A program made the position numbers and the translations under genes. From Streptomyces marianii (GTDB lineage: Bacteria > Actinomycetota > Actinomycetes > Streptomycetales > Streptomycetaceae), in contig NZ_VAWE01000001.1 in the NCBI RefSeq assembly GCF_005795905.1, forward strand, positions 248,001-312,000: a stretch of 64,000 nucleotides of DNA, in the 5' to 3' direction. The first letter of the stretch is position 1. The number at the start of each line of letters is the position of its first letter. Shown here one piece after another: positions 1 through 7,745 of this stretch. The notes below the pieces were generated by a model. It had not been told where the DNA came from. It searched no databases and worked only from the letters and a program-made list of their open reading frames with translations.

Positions 1-783
1 GAAGTGCAGGTCGCCGCCGGAGAGTTTGGCGTCCTTGACGTGTACGGGGTAGTAGACCCTCGAACCGCGCGTGAAGTTCTTGATGTCGTGGTTGCCTCCG
101 TTCTCGCGGGCCGGCACCGTACGAGCACCCTCCGCTGCGATGCGGTTGGCGAGGTCGCCGGTCGCCGTGCCGGCGAGGGCGTTGGTGCTGTCCGGAGGTA
201 CGGCGAGTGGCGGGACCCGGTTCGGATCGGTGTCGATCAGCGCCTGCTCACGGGTGTTCCATCGGGCGAGCATCTCGGCCGACGGTGCTGTTCCGAACAG
301 CCCGGGGTGGGTGATCCCGGTGAAGCGGATCCCGGGCAGATGGCGGGACACTGCCTGCTGCCCGTGGAAGTCCCATATCGCCTTGTAGGCGTCCGGGAAG
401 TAATCCGTCAGGAAGCCGCCACCGTTGGCCTTGGCGAAGATGCCGGTGTAGCCCCAGTTCTGGCCCGCCATGTCGCCGGTCTGCTGAGGCACGGGACCGA
501 GGTCGAGTATGTCGACGACGAGCAGGTCGCCGGGTTCGGCGCCCTCCACGCCTATCGGGCCGCTGAGCATATGGGGGATGGTCAGGTCGATGTCGCGTAC
601 GTCGTTGGCGGAGTCGTTGTTGCCTACCTGGCAGTCGGTCCAATCGCGGCACTCCACACGGAACTCCGCTCCCGGCTTCACCATCGCGACTGTGGGGACG
701 TCCGGGTGCCACCTGTTGTGCCCGGGAACATCCTGATCACGCATCGACTTGCTCTGGTCCACACTGAATACCACTTCGGGCAT
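1..783 (-). CDS. fmdA: Formamidase (acetamidase/formamidase family), C-terminus outside window
   Basis: Hydrolyses formamide to formate and ammonia in the cytoplasm. The minus frame stays open from an ATG at 783 to the window edge and gives 261 residues. The family is usually just over 400 residues, so the last third is missing. The N-terminus begins MPEVVFSVDQSKSM and continues with HNRWHPDVP, EFRVECRDWTD and the GPIGVEGAEPGDLLVVDIL block, all typical of FmdA, followed by MAGQNWGYTGIFAKANGGGF. GGAG lies just ahead of the ATG. It is the third gene after fmdB and amiS (38-bp gap), and a formate dehydrogenase lies divergently nearby, so formamide is more likely than acetamide as substrate (inference). 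Confidence 0.9.
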   Translation of the reverse strand, partial: MPEVVFSVDQSKSMRDQDVPGHNRWHPDVPTVAMVKPGAEFRVECRDWTDCQVGNNDSANDVRDIDLTIPHMLSGPIGVEGAEPGDLLVVDILDLGPVPQQTGDMAGQNWGYTGIFAKANGGGFLTDYFPDAYKAIWDFHGQQAVSRHLPGIRFTGITHPGLFGTAPSAEMLARWNTREQALIDTDPNRVPPLAVPPDSTNALAGTATGDLANRIAAEGARTVPARENGGNHDIKNFTRGSRVYYPVHVKDAKLSGGDLHF

Positions 784-821
784 GACAGCTCCTTATTTCC
801 GATCAGGTCACGTTGGTGTGC

Positions 822-1445
822 TCACGTTTCTGGCCCCGGAGTTGCGGGGGCAGGTTGCCGTGAACTCCGGGTGAGCGGCCATAGCGCCGCGAACACCACG
901 ACGCCGAACACCGCCAGAGCAATGGCGATCTCGGTGGGGTGCTTCCAGTAGCCGGAGAGCAGCAGCCCGGCGGGAATCACTCCGGTAACCCAGCCCTGAA
1001 TGGCCGTGACCCAGCCCGTATATTCCCTCAGGGCATCTATCTTGAGACCGAGCAGCAGGAAGAACAGGAACCACAGGAAAGCCCAGTAGAGCCAGATGAC
1101 GCCGAAGGCTTGGTCCTTGAAGAGCCTGAAGTTCACGAACGCGTATCCCAGGGCGGAGATGGCCACGAACAGCGAGTAGTAGCCGACACCGGTGCTGTCG
1201 AGACCGGTGAGCAGGCCGATACCTACGTAGAGGTAGGTGAAGCCGAACAGATAGATGCCGGACGCCGCCAGGATCTTCATGGGGTCGTCGCCGGCGGTGA
1301 AGATGAGGTAGGTCGGTGTCAGTACCTGCAGTGCGCCTACGAAGAGGTTGAACACCGCCCCCGCCTTGGCGTCAACCTTTCCGAGAAGCAGCAATCCGTT
1401 GATGAAGAGCACCGCACCGACGAAGAGCAGTCCCACGTTGCCCAC
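822..1445 (-). CDS. amiS: AmiS/UreI family amide or urea channel
   Basis: A 207-residue, very hydrophobic protein starting MGNVGLLFVGAVLFINGLLL with about six predicted membrane helices. Family-typical segments include AVFNLFVGALQVLTP and FGFTYLYVGIGLLTG. AmiS/UreI proteins are passive channels for short amides or urea, located in the inner membrane. It sits directly upstream of fmdA and downstream of fmdB in one orientation, so it most probably lets formamide in. The C-terminus is a short polar tail rich in Pro and Ala. Which amide is carried cannot be told from sequence. Confidence 0.9.
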   Translation of the reverse strand: MGNVGLLFVGAVLFINGLLLLGKVDAKAGAVFNLFVGALQVLTPTYLIFTAGDDPMKILAASGIYLFGFTYLYVGIGLLTGLDSTGVGYYSLFVAISALGYAFVNFRLFKDQAFGVIWLYWAFLWFLFFLLLGLKIDALREYTGWVTAIQGWVTGVIPAGLLLSGYWKHPTEIAIALAVFGVVVFAALWPLTRSSRQPAPATPGPET

Positions 1446-1529
1446 CGGGGACGCACCTCCTCAAGCCGTATGGAGACGGAACTACCGAAACCCGTCTGAC
1501 AACGTTCTCTGCCTTGCCGAAACCCGCCC

Positions 1530-1808
1530 TCAGGGTCGCGGCAACCTCGAGAGGGCAGGATGCGGGCGCCGTGGGACCCTTTTGCCCGGCGGCACTTCGG
1601 AAACCACTGCCGGGGCGTCACGGGAGCGCTCGTCCCGCTCGTGGAGGGCGGCGACCGTGTGCGAGGTCAGCGCGAAGCCGGGCGAGGAGTACACGCGTCG
1701 TGCGGTGCCCGTGCAAACAGGGCAGCCGTGACTGGTGGGTGCCGTCCCGATCGCCAACGTCACGTCGAAAGGCCCACAACGGCTGCATAGGTATTCATAG
1801 GTTGCCAT
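1530..1808 (-). CDS. fmdB: FmdB family zinc-ribbon protein
   Basis: 92 residues beginning MATYEYLCSRCGPFDVTLAI, with a second CPVCTG pair about 20 residues later. The CxxC...CxxC arrangement is the FmdB zinc ribbon. An upstream in-frame start exists at 1841, but the ATG at 1808 has GGAGG six bases ahead and matches the usual FmdB start. FmdB is associated with amidase operons and is thought to be regulatory, though its mechanism is not established. It is the first gene of the fmdB-amiS-fmdA set; an 84-bp gap precedes amiS. Confidence 0.85.
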   Translation of the reverse strand: MATYEYLCSRCGPFDVTLAIGTAPTSHGCPVCTGTARRVYSSPGFALTSHTVAALHERDERSRDAPAVVSEVPPGKRVPRRPHPALSRLPRP

Positions 1809-1992
1809 CAACAGCCTCCGGGTGCCGGTGGGTGCTGGCAAACCAGGTAAAGTGTGGCGTCGCTCTGATCAGCGTCTGCCACGACGTGTCTTCTCCTTCA
1901 AGGAGACGACTCGCGAATCCGCCTGTCAAGTCCCGGACATCCGGGCCGCGCTGTTCCCCGGACGGCGTTCTCAGGACGGTCCGACTGCGGTC

Positions 1993-2361
1993 TCAGAACG
2001 TCCCGGCGGCAAACCCGGCCGCAGCCGCGGGCAATCCCACCGCGAGGCTCGACGCGCCGTACAACAGCGATTTCCCGACCCCGCCTTGCTCGCACAGACG
2101 GACCAACTCGTAACTGAATGTGGAAAACGTCGTGTAGGCCCCGCAGAAACCGGCACCGACGATGGTCAGGACTTGTTCGGGCAGCCCGTGCCGCGTCCAG
2201 AGGCCCACGAAGAGCCCCAGGACGAACGAGCCCGTGATGTTGATCAGCCATGTGCCACGCGGAAACGCACCTGGCTTCCGGTACCGCACGTACTGGTCGA
2301 GCACGTACCGCGCGACCGCCCCGAGAGCCGCCGCCGCCCCGACACCGAGCAGAGTGATCAT
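1993..2361 (-). CDS. crcB: Fluoride-specific channel FluC/CrcB, second copy of the pair
   Basis: 122 residues starting MITLLGVGAAAALGAVARYV. Fluc hallmarks are the GAVARY opening, the NITGSFVLGLF segment containing the conserved Asn, and GAYTTFSTFSYE, which supplies the TTFSTF pore motif. Fluc proteins are dual-topology dimers that export fluoride. The ATG at 2361 overlaps the stop of the upstream crcB by 4 bp (ATGA), so the two are translationally coupled. Adjacent paired genes normally mean two subunits with fixed opposite topologies forming a heterodimer (known for the family). No fluoride riboswitch was recognised. Confidence 0.93.
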   Translation of the reverse strand: MITLLGVGAAAALGAVARYVLDQYVRYRKPGAFPRGTWLINITGSFVLGLFVGLWTRHGLPEQVLTIVGAGFCGAYTTFSTFSYELVRLCEQGGVGKSLLYGASSLAVGLPAAAAGFAAGTF

Positions 2362-2852
2362 CTTGCCCTCCGGAACCAGCTCCCGGTCCGGGCGCGGCCG
2401 CTGGTCCAGGTCATTGCCTTCCGACCGACGGCCAGGCCCAGCACGGTGGCGGCCAGGCCGGCCAGCAGACTGCCGAGAACGTTGAGCGCCGCGAGGGTGT
2501 AATGGCCGTCGCACAGAAGGCGATCGGTGTCGACCATCCAGGTCGAGAACGTGGTGTACGAACCGAGGAACCCGACGGCGGCGAACGGCCGTACGTACCA
2601 GGACCGCGGCAGGCTCTCCATCACGTACACCAGCAGCAGCGCCAGCAAGAACGCCCCGGTCACATTGACGACGAACGTCGTCAGCGGAAACGTCCCCGCA
2701 GACGTGGGGAACGCCAGCCCCAGGGCGTAACGGGCCGTCCCGCCCAGCAGCCCGCCCAGCGCGATCACAGCCAGGACCCCCCCGGGCACACGGGGCCGGA
2801 AGGGCTCGCGTCGAGTCGTCAACGAAACGTCCGCATCTCTATCCACCGGCAC
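2358..2852 (-). CDS. crcB: Fluoride-specific channel FluC/CrcB, first copy of the pair
   Basis: 164 residues with a GTG start at 2852. A roughly 25-residue polar N-terminal extension precedes the channel core GGVLAVIALGGLLGGTARY. The conserved NVTGAFLLALL and GSYTTFSTW motifs are present. It is longer at both ends than its partner, with a basic tail GRARTGSWFRRAR that may fix topology by the positive-inside rule (inference). It is the promoter-proximal gene of the two-gene fluoride-export operon and faces the formate dehydrogenase across about 130 bp. Confidence 0.92.
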   Translation of the reverse strand: MPVDRDADVSLTTRREPFRPRVPGGVLAVIALGGLLGGTARYALGLAFPTSAGTFPLTTFVVNVTGAFLLALLLVYVMESLPRSWYVRPFAAVGFLGSYTTFSTWMVDTDRLLCDGHYTLAALNVLGSLLAGLAATVLGLAVGRKAMTWTSGRARTGSWFRRAR

Positions 2853-2900
2853 ACCCGCCTCAATTATCCACGGGATTGCAGGGCCGACACCCGCTCGACT

Positions 2901-2914
2901 ATGATCAAGATCAT
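2901..2914. promoter_or_regulatory. Perfect inverted repeat between crcB and fdh
   Basis: ATGATCAAGATCAT has perfect 6-bp arms ATGATC/GATCAT around AA. It lies in the divergent intergenic region, 68 bp before the formate dehydrogenase start and about 50 bp before the crcB start. It could be an operator for either gene. No known regulator was matched and short palindromes can arise by chance. Confidence 0.35.
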
Positions 2915-2981
2915 CGGTGCAGACTCGTTTTCGGGCCCGAACGGTCTACCGGATCAATGGCCACACCGATGGAGGACGGCC

Positions 2982-4145
2982 ATGGCAAAGATCCTTGCGG
3001 TGCTCTATCCGGATCCCGTGGGCGGTTATCCACCCGAGTACGCCCGCGACGAGATTCCCACCATCACCGGCTACCCGGGCGGTCAGACCGCGCCGACCCC
3101 GCAAGCCGTCGATTTCACCCCGGGGCAGCTCCTCGGCTGCGTATCGGGGGAACTGGGACTACGCCGCTTCCTGGAGGAACGCGGCCACACGTTCATCGTC
3201 ACATCCGACAAGGAAGGCAGTGACTCCACGCTCGACCGCGAGCTGCCCGACACCGACGTGGTGATCTCGCAGCCATTCTGGCCCGCCTATCTGACCCCCG
3301 AGCGGATCGCCGCGGCTCCCCGGCTCAGACTCGCGATCACGGCGGGGATCGGATCGGACCACGTCGACTTGCCGAGCGCCATCTCGCACGGCATGACGGT
3401 GGCGGAGATCACCTACAGCAACAGCATCAGCGTGTCCGAGCACGCCGTGATGCAGATTCTGACCCTGGTGCACGACTACATGGCCGCCCACGAGTGGGTG
3501 ACCACGAAGAAGGGCTGGAACATCGCCGACGCCGTCGCGCGCAACTACGACATCGAGGGCATGGACGTCGGGGTCCTCGGCTCCGGCCGTATCGGCCAGG
3601 CGGTGCTCCGCCGCCTCAAGCCGTTCGATGTCAGGCTGCACTACAGCGATGTGCACCGGCTGCCCAAGGAGGTCGAGGAGGAACTGGAGCTGACGTATCA
3701 CCCCGACGCCCGCTCGCTGGCCTCCTCGGTCGACGTGCTGTCGATCCATACCCCCCTGCATCCGCAGACGCAGAACCTCTTCGACGACGAGCTGATCGGG
3801 GGCATGAAACGCGGCTCGTACATCGTCAACACGGCACGCGCGCTGATCGTCGACCGGGACACGGTGGTGCGGGCCCTGAACAGCGGCCAGCTGGCCGGTT
3901 ACGCAGGTGACGTGTGGTACCCACAGCCACCACCACCCGACCATCCCTGGCGCACCATGCCGCACGAAGCGATGACACCGCATGTGTCCGGTTCGACCCT
4001 CTCCGCACAGGCACGCTACGCGGCCGGTACCCGGGAGATCCTGGAGTGCTGGTTCGACGGACGTCCCATCCGCCCGGAGTACCTGATCGTCGACGGCGGC
4101 GGTCTCGCCGGGACCGGTGCGCGGTCCTACACGGTCACCGGATAA
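2982..4145 (+). CDS. fdh: NAD-dependent formate dehydrogenase
   Basis: Oxidises formate to CO2 with reduction of NAD+. The ATG at 2982 follows GGAGG at 2971 and gives 387 residues, the normal size for bacterial soluble FDH; the longer upstream frame is not needed. The Rossmann glycine motif is VLGSGRIGQAVLRRL. The family block KRGSYIVNTARALI carries the substrate Arg, and TPHVSGSTLSAQARYAAGTR carries the catalytic His. The C-terminal signature GRPIRPEYLIVDGGGLAGTG closely follows pseudomonad FDH. Formamidase encoded nearby would supply formate, so the two together turn formamide into ammonia, CO2 and NADH (inference from context). Confidence 0.95.
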   Translation: MAKILAVLYPDPVGGYPPEYARDEIPTITGYPGGQTAPTPQAVDFTPGQLLGCVSGELGLRRFLEERGHTFIVTSDKEGSDSTLDRELPDTDVVISQPFWPAYLTPERIAAAPRLRLAITAGIGSDHVDLPSAISHGMTVAEITYSNSISVSEHAVMQILTLVHDYMAAHEWVTTKKGWNIADAVARNYDIEGMDVGVLGSGRIGQAVLRRLKPFDVRLHYSDVHRLPKEVEEELELTYHPDARSLASSVDVLSIHTPLHPQTQNLFDDELIGGMKRGSYIVNTARALIVDRDTVVRALNSGQLAGYAGDVWYPQPPPPDHPWRTMPHEAMTPHVSGSTLSAQARYAAGTREILECWFDGRPIRPEYLIVDGGGLAGTGARSYTVTG

Positions 4146-4375
4146 CAAATAGCAGTCGCGGACAACAAATCAGCGGGAGATTCCGCGAAGGATCCACATA
4201 CGCGGCGAGTCCCCGTTTGCCGCTGTGAGCGGACTCACGCCGAATTCACTGGACTGGCGGGCGCAAGGGTTTTAGCGTCCTTAAATAGTTTGTTCTTTCA
4301 CTATGCGAAGGCACCGGCGCCGCGCATACTGTTTCGCAGGTGAACAAGGCGAAGGAACGCCGGGAAGGTGGGTCA

Positions 4376-4813
4376 GTGAGCAGCATGGACGCCGTGTGGG
4401 TACGGGGCGTGAACGGCATTCAGTTGCATCACGTGACCGACCTTCAGGATGCCGGCAGATTTCTCGGCAACGCAGCGATGGCACTGCGCGCCGCACACGT
4501 GAGGACGGGCGCCGACCGTTACGTCGGACTCGCCACAGAGCTCAAGGCCCTGGTGGAGCGGGTGCGCGAGTTGGAGGACGAGGCGCGGTCGAGCATGCAC
4601 GACCTGCATTCCAGCGACCCCGAGCGGTTCGCCCGCTGCCGGGACGGCCACGAGCCCTGGCCCGGCGAGATTCCGGCGGGGTTCATTCCGCGCCACACCT
4701 GCAGGGACGAGTGCCTGTACCACGACCGCGACGTCCTCAACGCGATCATGCAGTGCACCTGCGGCCGGCCGCCATGCCAGGCGTGTGAGATCGGCGGGCC
4801 GCTGACGCCCTGA
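4376..4813 (+). CDS. Unknown small protein with cysteine-rich C-terminus
   Basis: 145 residues from a GTG at 4376 preceded by GGAAGGTGGGT; an earlier in-frame GTG at 4340 lacks a good ribosome site. The first half is helical and charged (AGRFLGNAAMALRAAHVRTG, then ELKALVERVRELEDEARSSM, possibly coiled coil). The second half carries several Cys and His (ARCRDGHEPW, PRHTCRDECLYH, CTCGRPPCQAC) and may bind zinc. I do not recognise the family. Upstream 4280-4340 is unusually AT-rich for this genome and probably holds its promoter. Codon usage is typical of the genome. Confidence 0.6.
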   Translation: MSSMDAVWVRGVNGIQLHHVTDLQDAGRFLGNAAMALRAAHVRTGADRYVGLATELKALVERVRELEDEARSSMHDLHSSDPERFARCRDGHEPWPGEIPAGFIPRHTCRDECLYHDRDVLNAIMQCTCGRPPCQACEIGGPLTP

Positions 4814-4831
4814 CCACAGGCACGCCCTAGG

Positions 4832-5544
4832 TGTTCCTGTCCCGGGAGGTTGTGGACGGTGAGGCAGATCCCGGCTGAGGGATCTTGAACGGGTGAGGGC
4901 CTTCCGGTTCGGTGTGGATTGCGACGTCTACACCAACAGAAAGGCCCTCGTGCCCCACCGTAATGCACCCCTGACCGAGACCGGGCGGCTACGCCTGGCC
5001 CGCTGCGTGGTCGAAGACGGCTGGCCGCTGCGGCGGGCCGCCGAGCGTTTCCAGGTCTCGCCGACCACGGCCCGGCGGTGGGCCGACCGCTATCGCGTTC
5101 ACGGGGAAGCGGGCCTTGCCGACCGGTCCTCCCGCCCGCACCACAGCCCGCGCCGGACCCCGACCCGCACCGAACGCCGGATCATCAAGGTCCGCGTCCT
5201 GCGCCGGTGGGGCCCGGCCCGCATCGCCCACCTGCTCCACCTGGTGCCCTCCACCGTGCACCGCGTCCTGACCCGCTACCGACTGGCCCGGCTCACCCAC
5301 CCGGACCGGGCCACCAGCCACGTCATACGCCGCTACGAACGCGAGCGTCCCGGCGAACTCGTGCACGTCGACATCAAGAAGCTCGGCAACATCCCCGACG
5401 GCGGCTCCCACAAAACCCTCGGCCGCCGGGCCGTACGCAAGAACCGCAAGAACGCCGGCTACAGCTACCTCCACACCGCGGTCGATGAACACTCCCGCCT
5501 CGCCTACAGCGAGATCCACGCCGACGAGAAGAAGGAAACCGCCA
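4832..5544 (+). mobile_element. Truncated IS481-family insertion sequence
   Basis: The transposase frame starts at GTG 4950 (VPHRNAPLTETGRLRLARCV). It shows the helix-turn-helix region RRAAERFQVSPTTARRWADRY, then PGELVHVDIKKLGNIPDGG with the first catalytic Asp, and AGYSYLHTAVDEHSRLAYSE with the second. It stops being IS481-like after HADEKKETA, so the last catalytic Glu and the whole C-terminal third are gone. The left end appears to start at TGTTCCTGTCCCGGGAGG near 4832, and no right end remains. The frame then runs into unrelated DNA. It is inactive in itself. Confidence 0.85.
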
Positions 5545-5619
5545 CGCGCCATCGCGGTGGACGGCAAATCCCTGCGGGGCGCCATCCCCACCGACGGCCG
5601 AGCAGCGGCCGGAACGCGG
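5545..5619 (+). pseudogene. ISAs1-family transposase fragment
   Basis: Immediately after the IS481 break, the plus strand encodes RAIAVDGKSLRGAIPTDGRA. This matches the conserved AVDGKTLRGA motif of ISAs1 (H-repeat) transposases, here about 25 codons before a TGA. Nothing else of that element remains. The match rests on one motif. Confidence 0.6.
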
Positions 5620-5620
5620 T

Positions 5621-5925
5621 GATCTCGTTGCTCTCGGCGTCGACCTCGCGCTGGGCGAGCCCGATGCCACCGACTGCGCGGCCGCGCCCGGCGGCCGACT
5701 GACCGAGGACGTCTGGAACACGACCGCGCCGCTGGACTACCAGCCCTACAGCTACTCCAAGCTGCCGGCCGAACGGACGGCATGGGACATCGCCGAGGCA
5801 CAGGACCGCTGGCGACTGGTCGTCGTCAACCCGTCCCTGGTCATCGGCCCCTCGATCAACGCGCAGCCCACGTCCGAGAGCTTCTCGATAGTCCGGCAGC
5901 CCGGCGACGGCACCATGCGCCGTGG
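5621..5925 (+). pseudogene. Fragment of an SDR/dihydroflavonol-reductase-like enzyme
   Basis: The plus frame reads LTEDVWNTTAPLDYQPYSYS, then KLPAERTAWDIAEAQDRW and LVVVNPSLVIGP. This is the YxxxK-region and following strand of an extended NAD(P)-dependent reductase, where YSYSK would be the catalytic Tyr/Lys motif. No Rossmann N-terminus is present and the C-terminus is missing. It joins the transposase fragment at about 5620, so a previously complete gene has been cut by rearrangement. Confidence 0.6.
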
Positions 5926-6030
5926 CGCTCCCAGGGCCGTACGGAGAGCCGACCTCCTTCCACCGCGCCCTGCGCCGGTGGACAGGCGAGACACCAGGCG
6001 GCCTGCGCCCCCGCGTGAACGCTCCCGTAC

Positions 6031-6150
6031 TCAGCGGTCGGCACTGATCCGCGACGGCGTCAGCCCGGTCCAGGAGCGGAATGCGGGGTAGCAGGAATCG
6101 GGCCGCTCGTATCCCAGGAGACAGGCGATGTCCCCGGCACTCGCCCGGAC
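6031..6150 (-). pseudogene. C-terminal fragment of an AraC-family regulator
   Basis: The minus strand encodes DIACLLGYERPDSCYPAFRS followed by WTGLTPSRISADR and a stop at 6031. This is the second helix-turn-helix of AraC regulators (compare IAxLLGYxxPSxFxRAFRxWTGxTP). Only about 40 codons remain. Upstream it is fused in frame to an IS256-type segment. Confidence 0.5.
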
Positions 6151-6225
6151 GCCGAGGATGTCGCGGGTGCCGTCCACGGTCACCGCCGCCACCACCACAT
6201 AGATCGGCGAGACGAGCCGCCGGTC
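6151..6225 (-). pseudogene. IS256-family transposase fragment
   Basis: The minus strand reads SPIYVVVAAVTVDGTRDILG. This matches the strongly conserved PIYVAIGVTVDGERDILG segment of IS256-family transposases. It is in frame with the AraC remnant downstream, which gives a chimeric frame. The rest of the transposase is absent. Confidence 0.55.
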
Positions 6226-6359
6226 AGCCGGCTTCTCTGGGGGTAACCGTGTGGAGCGAGGCGAGTGGAGACCATTCCATGCAGCTCAGCGCCGGTGCGA
6301 ACGACAGTATCGAGTGCAACACCTGTGGCGCTACTTGATGTCGGGTAAGGTCGCCGATC

Positions 6360-6833
6360 ATGAGCGATGACTGGCGGAAGGACCGGATCGGCAGCGCTCT
6401 TCGGGGTGAGAACCCCGCGGTGCTCCGGAAGTTGGAAGCGGGAATCGCGGTGATCGGGGACGTCCAATTCCTGCCGGGATACTCGGTGCTCCTGGTCGAT
6501 GACCCCTCGGTAGAGCGGCTGTCGGAGCTTCCGAAGAGTAAGCGCCTGGCGTTCCTCTCCGACATGGACAAGCTGGCTGAGGCCGTCGAACGCGCTTGCA
6601 GGCGGCTGGACCCGGCTTTCCGACGGGTCAATCTGGAGATCCTGGGGAACACCGATCCGTTCCTGCATGCGCATGTGTGGCCGCGGTTCGAATGGGAGCC
6701 CGCCGATCTTGTGGGCCGACCGGTGTGGCTGTATCCGCGTGAGAGGTGGCATGACGAGCAGCATGTGCTCGGTCCACAACACGACGCGGTGCGCCAGGCG
6801 ATCGCTGATGAGCTGGACCGCCTCGCCCTCTGA
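6360..6833 (+). CDS. HIT-like nucleotide-binding protein
   Basis: 157 residues starting MSDDWRKDRIGSALRGENPA. The region VQFLPGYSVLLVDDPSVERL and the motif FLHAHVWPRF (His103, His105) place it in the histidine-triad superfamily, near proteins annotated as diadenosine tetraphosphate hydrolases. The third triad position, normally the nucleophilic His, is Trp107, so hydrolase activity is doubtful and nucleotide binding is the safer reading. GGTAAGG precedes the ATG. It stands alone between mobile-element debris and the ABC transporter genes. Confidence 0.7.
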   Translation: MSDDWRKDRIGSALRGENPAVLRKLEAGIAVIGDVQFLPGYSVLLVDDPSVERLSELPKSKRLAFLSDMDKLAEAVERACRRLDPAFRRVNLEILGNTDPFLHAHVWPRFEWEPADLVGRPVWLYPRERWHDEQHVLGPQHDAVRQAIADELDRLAL

Positions 6834-6908
6834 TGTCTGTGGGACGTCACCGAGATCGGCATCCGCTCCTACCGCCTCGGCAGCGCGAGGCGATAGGGCT
6901 GCGTTCCG

Positions 6909-7125
6909 TCAACAAGCCGCGGACACGGAAACCGGTTTGTGTCCTTGGTTGACCTTCTCCATGACACGATCGCGGAGGAGTTCGTACTCCTCTGCGGAGC
7001 CTGCGCCACTCGGTGATGGTCGGGCGGAGAGTGACGATGCCTCCGGCGACGATCTCCTCCGGCCGGAACTGCTCTCGGGTGAGGTCGAGGTGGTGGTGTC
7101 CTTCACGCCCGGCGGAGGTTGCGCA
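6909..7125 (-). pseudogene. Possible frameshifted remnant of an unknown gene
   Basis: Two minus frames carry protein-like text that would join after one shift: LDLTREQFRPEEIVAGGIVT followed by LRPTITEW in one frame, and SAEEYELLRDRVMEKVNQGH in another, ending at a stop at 6909. No family is recognised. It fills most of the gap between the HIT-like gene and the ABC operon. Confidence 0.3.
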
Positions 7126-7142
7126 GGGTGAGGTATGGGCGC

Positions 7143-7745
7143 CTACTGGAATGTTGTGATCAGGGGTGTGGTGTTTCGTCTGATCAGTGCGATGGCCGTG
7201 CCGGCGCAGAGGGTCGCGAGGGCGAGGGCGAGGGCGAGGACGGAGTCGCCCTCGTAGAGCAGCCAGGCCCATGGCTGGGGGTGTCCGCCTGTGCGCCAGC
7301 CGGCTGCTGCGCAGATGAGGGGCACGGTGGCCAGTGCGGCTCCTGCGAGGCGATGGCCGAGCAGGGGTGTCAGGAGCAGCGCGAGGCCGATGTATCCGGC
7401 GGTGTTGCGGCCGAGGACGAGGGCGATGTCGGTGGGCCACAGGAGGTGGCAGAGGGTTGCCGCCGCCAGGGTTGTGGTGGCGGTTGTCAGAGCCAGGGCC
7501 ACGTCCCAGGTGTGGAGTGGGCGGATGGCGACGCTTTCCGTGCGCTGATCTGCGCGTCCGCTGCCGTAGAGGAGTAGGACGGCTGGGACGAGGGTGATGA
7601 GGTGGCCGACGAGGAAGTGTCCTGCTTGACCGGCCAGTGCCGGTACGGGCAGTTCTGCGCTGCCGATGAGCAGGCCCAGCGTGAATGTGGCGGTGGTTCC
7701 TGCGAGGAGTGCGGGCAGGGCCCGTAGTTTGAGCCACCAGATCAT
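7143..7745 (-). CDS. Integral membrane protein of the ABC operon
   Basis: 200 residues starting MIWWLKLRALPALLAGTTAT, with five or six predicted membrane helices and no recognisable enzymatic motif. Its ATG overlaps the stop of the upstream permease by 4 bp, so it belongs to the same operon. It is probably a second transmembrane subunit of the exporter. Its substrate is unknown and no specificity determinant is visible. Confidence 0.7.
   Translation of the reverse strand: MIWWLKLRALPALLAGTTATFTLGLLIGSAELPVPALAGQAGHFLVGHLITLVPAVLLLYGSGRADQRTESVAIRPLHTWDVALALTTATTTLAAATLCHLLWPTDIALVLGRNTAGYIGLALLLTPLLGHRLAGAALATVPLICAAAGWRTGGHPQPWAWLLYEGDSVLALALALATLCAGTAIALIRRNTTPLITTFQ

Noticed and set aside
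2853..2981. Fluoride riboswitch upstream of crcB
   Set aside because: The conserved pseudoknot sequences were not found in the short leader. Absence of recognition is not proof, and a covariance-model search would decide it.
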